A DNA stretch of 64,000 nt. Origin: Karstenula rhodostoma CBS 690.94 (Eukaryota > Ascomycota > Dothideomycetes > Pleosporales > Didymosphaeriaceae). The first letter of the stretch is position 1. The number at the start of each line of letters is the position of its first letter. The notes under the pieces are model-generated. The model was not told where the DNA came from. It did not search any database and was given only the letters and a program-made list of their open reading frames with translations. The stretch is taken from contig MU001511.1 of the NCBI GenBank assembly GCA_010093485.1, positions 892,119 to 956,118 on the forward strand, read 5' to 3'. Both the position numbers and the translations under genes were made by a program. Shown one piece after another: positions 60,547 to 64,000 of this stretch.

Positions 60547-61205
60547 CTAGGAGCGCCGTGAGTTGGCTGCTACCGCAACTGGTGGGTACTAAATACTGTT
60601 AGAATCAGATGTTTGTACGCTCTGAGTGACTTACAGATTGCGCTCTTGCAAGCTGTTGAGCTTGATGATTGCCAGAGATTTGCGGGTGGGCAGCAACGGC
60701 GGCGGCGGCGGCGGCGGCGAAGGTGGGGAGTTGGGGATCTGGGACCGGGTGCGGGTTAGAAAACGTGATGGACGCGGATGCGCTCGCACTTACACGGCAA
60801 AAGGAATGCCGGGAAACCTGACAGTGGATGATCGCTAAGAAAGATCAAGAGGCAGTCTGAAGAGATGTAAAGTGTGGGCAAGCATAGGCTGGCAAGGTTG
60901 AAAAGGACGCTTGGGAAGCTACAAATGCTCCGCCGACAAGAGGCACAAAGACAAGAAGCAGAGAGCAAACTCGTACCTGACAGCAAGTCTTCGCCGGTGG
61001 CTAGCTCAGCTTGAATAGGGAGGTGGATACGGTCGGAAGAAATCGCGGGCGTGTACTGTTGTGGGCGAGTGTGAGCTTGGGGAAGTCCAAAAGCTCGCGG
61101 ATAAGGAGTACTTACGGGTCCGGTAGGTCGAGTGGCGCAAACTGAAGAAGGATCACAGGCAAATCTCTGTGGTGGCTGCGTGGGAATGGAGGCTTTGGAA
61201 CGTGG
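60547..61205 (-). CDS. Five-exon small gene, function unknown; start codon not found
   Basis: On the minus strand, exons 61,116-61,205, 60,977-61,055, 60,794-60,817, 60,635-60,738 and 60,547-60,588 join through four GT-AG introns (60, 159, 55 and 46 bp). All phases match. Donors are GTAAGT, GTACGA, GTAAGT and GTAAGT. The product reads ...RFACDPSSVCATRPTGPY, TPAISSDRIHLPIQAELATG, EDLLSGFPAFLLPYPQLPTF, six Ala, VAAHPQISGNHQAQQLARAQ, SYPPVAVAANSRRS, then stop. The six Ala codons are the (GGC)n microsatellite near 60,697-60,719. No ATG exists on this strand between 61,464 and exon 2, so the start lies in a distant first exon, is non-AUG, or has been lost. A TATAAA on this strand near 61,370 could mark a promoter. 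I do not recognise the protein. Confidence 0.45.
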
Positions 61206-62899
61206 CTATCGTGGTAGACGCGGAGAGGTTTTGTACTTGTCTGCTAAGAGGCTGTTCCGAAGCGTCACCAGCGGTTGAAGGCGCAACGAGCGGAAAATTA
61301 CTTCACAAGCGAGATACGTGAACAACCAAGAAAGGAAAGGAGGCTAGCAGACGAGCAAGAGTCCAGGTTTATACAGGGAATGACCTGCAATTGGTCCTCT
61401 TGCGTCAATCGATTGAAAGATCCCCTTTGGGTATCGCCGTTTTGCCGGCTCGGTCAAGCAAGATCATATTAGCAAGCCTGCATGGAGCAGCTATTGGCAT
61501 CGCTTTAGCCAGGGCGTCAAGCATCATAGCTCGATTGGGAAGCAATTCAGAGCAACACTCTCCTTCACCAGAGGTGCTGGGAGACACATAGCCGCTGCCG
61601 CTGCGGCTGTTACCTCAGCTATCTCTCCTGCATCTTGACACGCGGCAGATGAGCGCAGCATCAGGGATGCAGCATCTTACCGCCAACCGCTCGACGGTCA
61701 AAAACAGTCATGCTGCAAGATTCAGCGTAGCCCGATGGTAGAGGACGCAGCCATTCTCCTACGCAATGTCATAACAGGTTGTGCAAAGGCGAGAGGATAC
61801 ATTTGCTAACACATCACATTTTAGAGTTCCAAGGATCCGCCAGATGCAATTATGTCAGTTAATAGCACATCGCATCATGAACGCACAATATCACCCGCGG
61901 CGCATATACACACGTCTCACGCACTGGCGCACAGGCATTAAATACACAGCATCAGAATGCGTGAAAATTTTGACATCTATCCCAGCACATTACACACACA
62001 CAAGCATCATCAACGGCGAGACGTAAACCATATAAAACATTGATAAAGGACAGCCCGAAAAGGACCACTGCACCTCGAGCGCGAATGCATCAAAGACCAA
62101 AGCTCCACCTCGACCTCACGACCATGTAGCACGCACTTAGCTACCGCTGCCAAAAAAAAAACAGCCTTGGAAGCTTCGAGACGCGAGGAAAGGATAGTAC
62201 GCGAGGCAGCATCCCACATCGCCAATGCCTCGACGGCTTACACCGTGATGGCGATGTCGCAAACCAATAACTCCGTGTAAACGGATAGACACGATACACG
62301 ACTACGCCCGAACGCAGGAAAACAGCACTCCCGCACAAAGTCTAAAACGTTTCACTGCATCGCTAACCACGGCCCCCACCGTAACATCCCCTACGTTTTC
62401 TATTCTACCATACATCCACCAAGTACTTCATTTGTTCTTAATCTTAAACCTCCACTCTGCCTCACCATTGTTATATCCAAATGGAAATTTCCCTGCCAAT
62501 TCAATTGACGTGATGGCACGAAGGCCAAGAGCGTGCGTTTCTGATTCTCTTTCTATTTCTCTGCACGAGATTTGGTTCCACGAGGTGGGTAGGCATCCGG
62601 GCGCCGACTAATCAGAGTGGGTAGAGCAGTGTAGAGGGATGTGAGAGCAGGTTCCGTGTTAGGTTTGAAAGGATGTTGGGATGGTGAAGGGTATGCTTAT
62701 TATACCGTAGCTAAGAGTGGGGGATGGTTAGGATGTAGTGGAATGCGCAGCTCCCTCGATGGTATTTGCGGTATAAAGGTCCCATGGAATCGGGGTACGC
62801 ACGACTGAATGCGAGGAAGCTGTAACGTGAAGAAGAACATGGTCTCTTTATATACAGTATCTTGTACTAGTCATGGATATCATCATCATTCATTCCAGC
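61206..62899. other. Intergenic between the five-exon gene and the beta-glucosidase
   Basis: This 1.7 kb should hold the 5' region of the spliced gene and the 3' UTR of the GH3 gene. Short frames occur on both strands (60-80 codons) without family features. No RNA gene was recognised. Confidence 0.5.
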
Positions 62900-64000
62900 C
62901 TAATACGATCCCAACACATTAACCCCCTTCTGCGCCTTGACAAGCCTCGAGCTCTCACCCACCATAACGCTAAACTCGCCAGTAGGGATAACCCAGTCCT
63001 GGCGCACGACGTCCCAGAAGCTGAGATCCCTTCTGCGCAGCTCAAACGCTACCGTCTTCGTCTCGTTGGGCTGGAGCCACACCTTCTCGAAGCCGCGCAG
63101 CTGCTTGGGCGGGGTGCCGGCGGGCGCCGACGACGGGAGGCCGAGGTACAGCTGCGGGACGGCGTGGCCGGCGACGTTACCTGTGTTGGAGACGGCGACG
63201 GAGACGTTGTACAGCGGGGTCCAGAGGTCGGGGTTGCCGCCGGGCTGGACGGGCTGGGCGGTGGGGAGGGCGGAGATGTTGGGGGAGAGGGGCTCGGCGG
63301 CGAGGGCGGCGTAGCCGAAGGTGGTGTAGGAGAGGCCGAAGCCGAATTCGTAGCGCACCGAGATGTTGTGCGAGTCGAAGTAGCGGTAGTCGACTTCGAG
63401 CTTCTCGTCGAACCAGGACTGCCAGTCGTAGTGGCCCGTGGTGTTGATGGCGGTGGTGGGCGGGGCGTTGTAGTCGGTGCCATTGAGGGCGATGGTGTAG
63501 GGCAGGTGGCCGGAGGGGTTGACGTCGCCGTAGAGGATGTCGACGAGGGAGTGGCCGGATTCCTCGCCGGGGAAGTGCGCAGCGAGGATGGCGGTGACGT
63601 TCTCGTGATCGGCCCAGGGGAGCACGTTGATGCCGGAGGAGTGTGTGACGACGATGGTGTTGTTGCACTTGGAGGCGACGGACTCGACGACGGCATCACC
63701 GTTCCAGTCGACGTGGAGGGAGGCGCGGTCGGTAGCTTCCTCGGCCCAGGTTTTGAGCAAGACGATGCAAACTTCCGGGCGGTCGGGGATGAGAAGGGTG
63801 TCGATGTCGATGTCGGCGATGAGGGTGTTGTTGAGCCAGTATTGCACGATCTTCGCATTGTCCTGAGCGGCGCGCTCCTGGATGGCGCGGAGGGGAGTCA
63901 CAACGTAGGTGAGTTGGCCAGTTCCGGAACCACCGCCGGCAACAAGGGTGCCATACTCGAAGTTTTGCTGGTTGAGCTGACCCTTGGTGGGCTCCGCAGC
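62900..64000 (-). CDS. GH3 beta-glucosidase, C-terminal part (5' end beyond the window)
   Basis: The frame is open from the window edge for 366 aa and ends in KAQKGVNVLGSY. Glycoside hydrolase family 3 enzymes release glucose or xylose from beta-linked oligosaccharides and are usually secreted. The fragment starts in the linker to the (alpha/beta)6 domain (FEYGTLVAGGGSGTGQLTYV). It carries NNTIVVTHSSG and NVTAILAAHFPGEESGHSLVDILYGDVNPSGHLPYTIA, the typical GH3 C-domain block. Then come VDYRYFD and YEFGFGLSYTTF, and a C-terminal fibronectin type III-like domain (LRGFEKVWLQPNETKTVAFEL, WVIPTGEFSVMVGESS). Several NxT/NxS sites fit a secreted glycoprotein. The catalytic Asp nucleophile domain and signal peptide are outside the window, so the exact substrate class cannot be given. 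Codon use is strongly GC-rich at third positions. Confidence 0.92.
   Translation of the reverse strand, partial: AAEPTKGQLNQQNFEYGTLVAGGGSGTGQLTYVVTPLRAIQERAAQDNAKIVQYWLNNTLIADIDIDTLLIPDRPEVCIVLLKTWAEEATDRASLHVDWNGDAVVESVASKCNNTIVVTHSSGINVLPWADHENVTAILAAHFPGEESGHSLVDILYGDVNPSGHLPYTIALNGTDYNAPPTTAINTTGHYDWQSWFDEKLEVDYRYFDSHNISVRYEFGFGLSYTTFGYAALAAEPLSPNISALPTAQPVQPGGNPDLWTPLYNVSVAVSNTGNVAGHAVPQLYLGLPSSAPAGTPPKQLRGFEKVWLQPNETKTVAFELRRRDLSFWDVVRQDWVIPTGEFSVMVGESSRLVKAQKGVNVLGSY

Noticed and set aside
63049..63858. A 269-codon Pro/Ser/Thr-rich frame and a 163-codon Arg/His-rich frame inside the GH3 gene
   Set aside because: Both are shifted shadows of the GH3 reading frame, caused by its very GC-rich third positions.

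Overview
The window looks like nuclear DNA of a filamentous ascomycete, probably a Dothideomycete. The genes have one to four short GT-AG introns, mostly 46-60 bp and some with CTAAC or CTGAC branch sites. The gene set is fungal: phytoene desaturase, mS26/Pet123, NOG2, 2EXR proteins, a Pth11-like rhodopsin-domain protein, an SRR1-domain protein and a GH3 beta-glucosidase. Large AT-rich blocks carry the scars of repeat-induced point mutation (RIP). The class is inferred from gene content and compartment structure, not from any search.

Layout. Positions 1 to about 32,120 are an AT-rich block in which CpA/TpG is almost gone. It holds no intact gene, but nested repeats can be resolved. Family X (about 3.0 kb, ending in a 22-bp minisatellite and a hairpin) occurs as a partial copy at 1-193, a copy at 7,506-10,536 and a copy at 15,032-25,356. 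The last is split by a 7.2-kb LTR retrotransposon with 206-bp LTRs and a 5-bp target duplication. A 3' fragment of the same LTR element lies at 28,017-31,368 and is itself split by a 1,174-bp retroelement with a perfect 12-bp target duplication. Two assembly gaps (N runs) are present.

From about 32,150 to 51,336 is a gene block of balanced base composition. In order it holds: phytoene desaturase (+), a small hypothetical gene (-), a GNAT acetyltransferase (-), a 2EXR protein (+), a decayed NCS1 nucleobase transporter (-) back-to-back with a truncated XanA-like dioxygenase (+), a frameshifted second 2EXR gene (+), mS26/Pet123 (-) and NOG2 (+) sharing a 201-bp promoter, an SRR1-domain gene (-), and a rhodopsin-domain membrane protein (-).

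Positions 51,337-55,075 are one 3.74-kb RIP-degraded DNA transposon with about 65-bp terminal inverted repeats and a 9-bp target duplication, which is Mutator-like. It contains a 205-bp, non-RIPed insertion with its own 12-bp target duplication. After it come about 2.2 kb without a convincing gene, a decayed and a nearly intact copy of an unrecognised protein family in tandem (-), a five-exon spliced reading frame with no visible ATG (-), and the C-terminal part of a GH3 beta-glucosidase (-) running off the window end.

The essential genes (mS26, NOG2) sit mid-block, away from AT-rich DNA. Several non-essential genes are broken (NCS1/XanA pair, second 2EXR, tandem family). No biosynthetic cluster is visible: the phytoene desaturase has no phytoene synthase/cyclase or opsin beside it. 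The most unusual material is the repeat architecture: near-complete CpA loss, datable nesting, and a short GC-rich element that escaped RIP inside a RIPed transposon.
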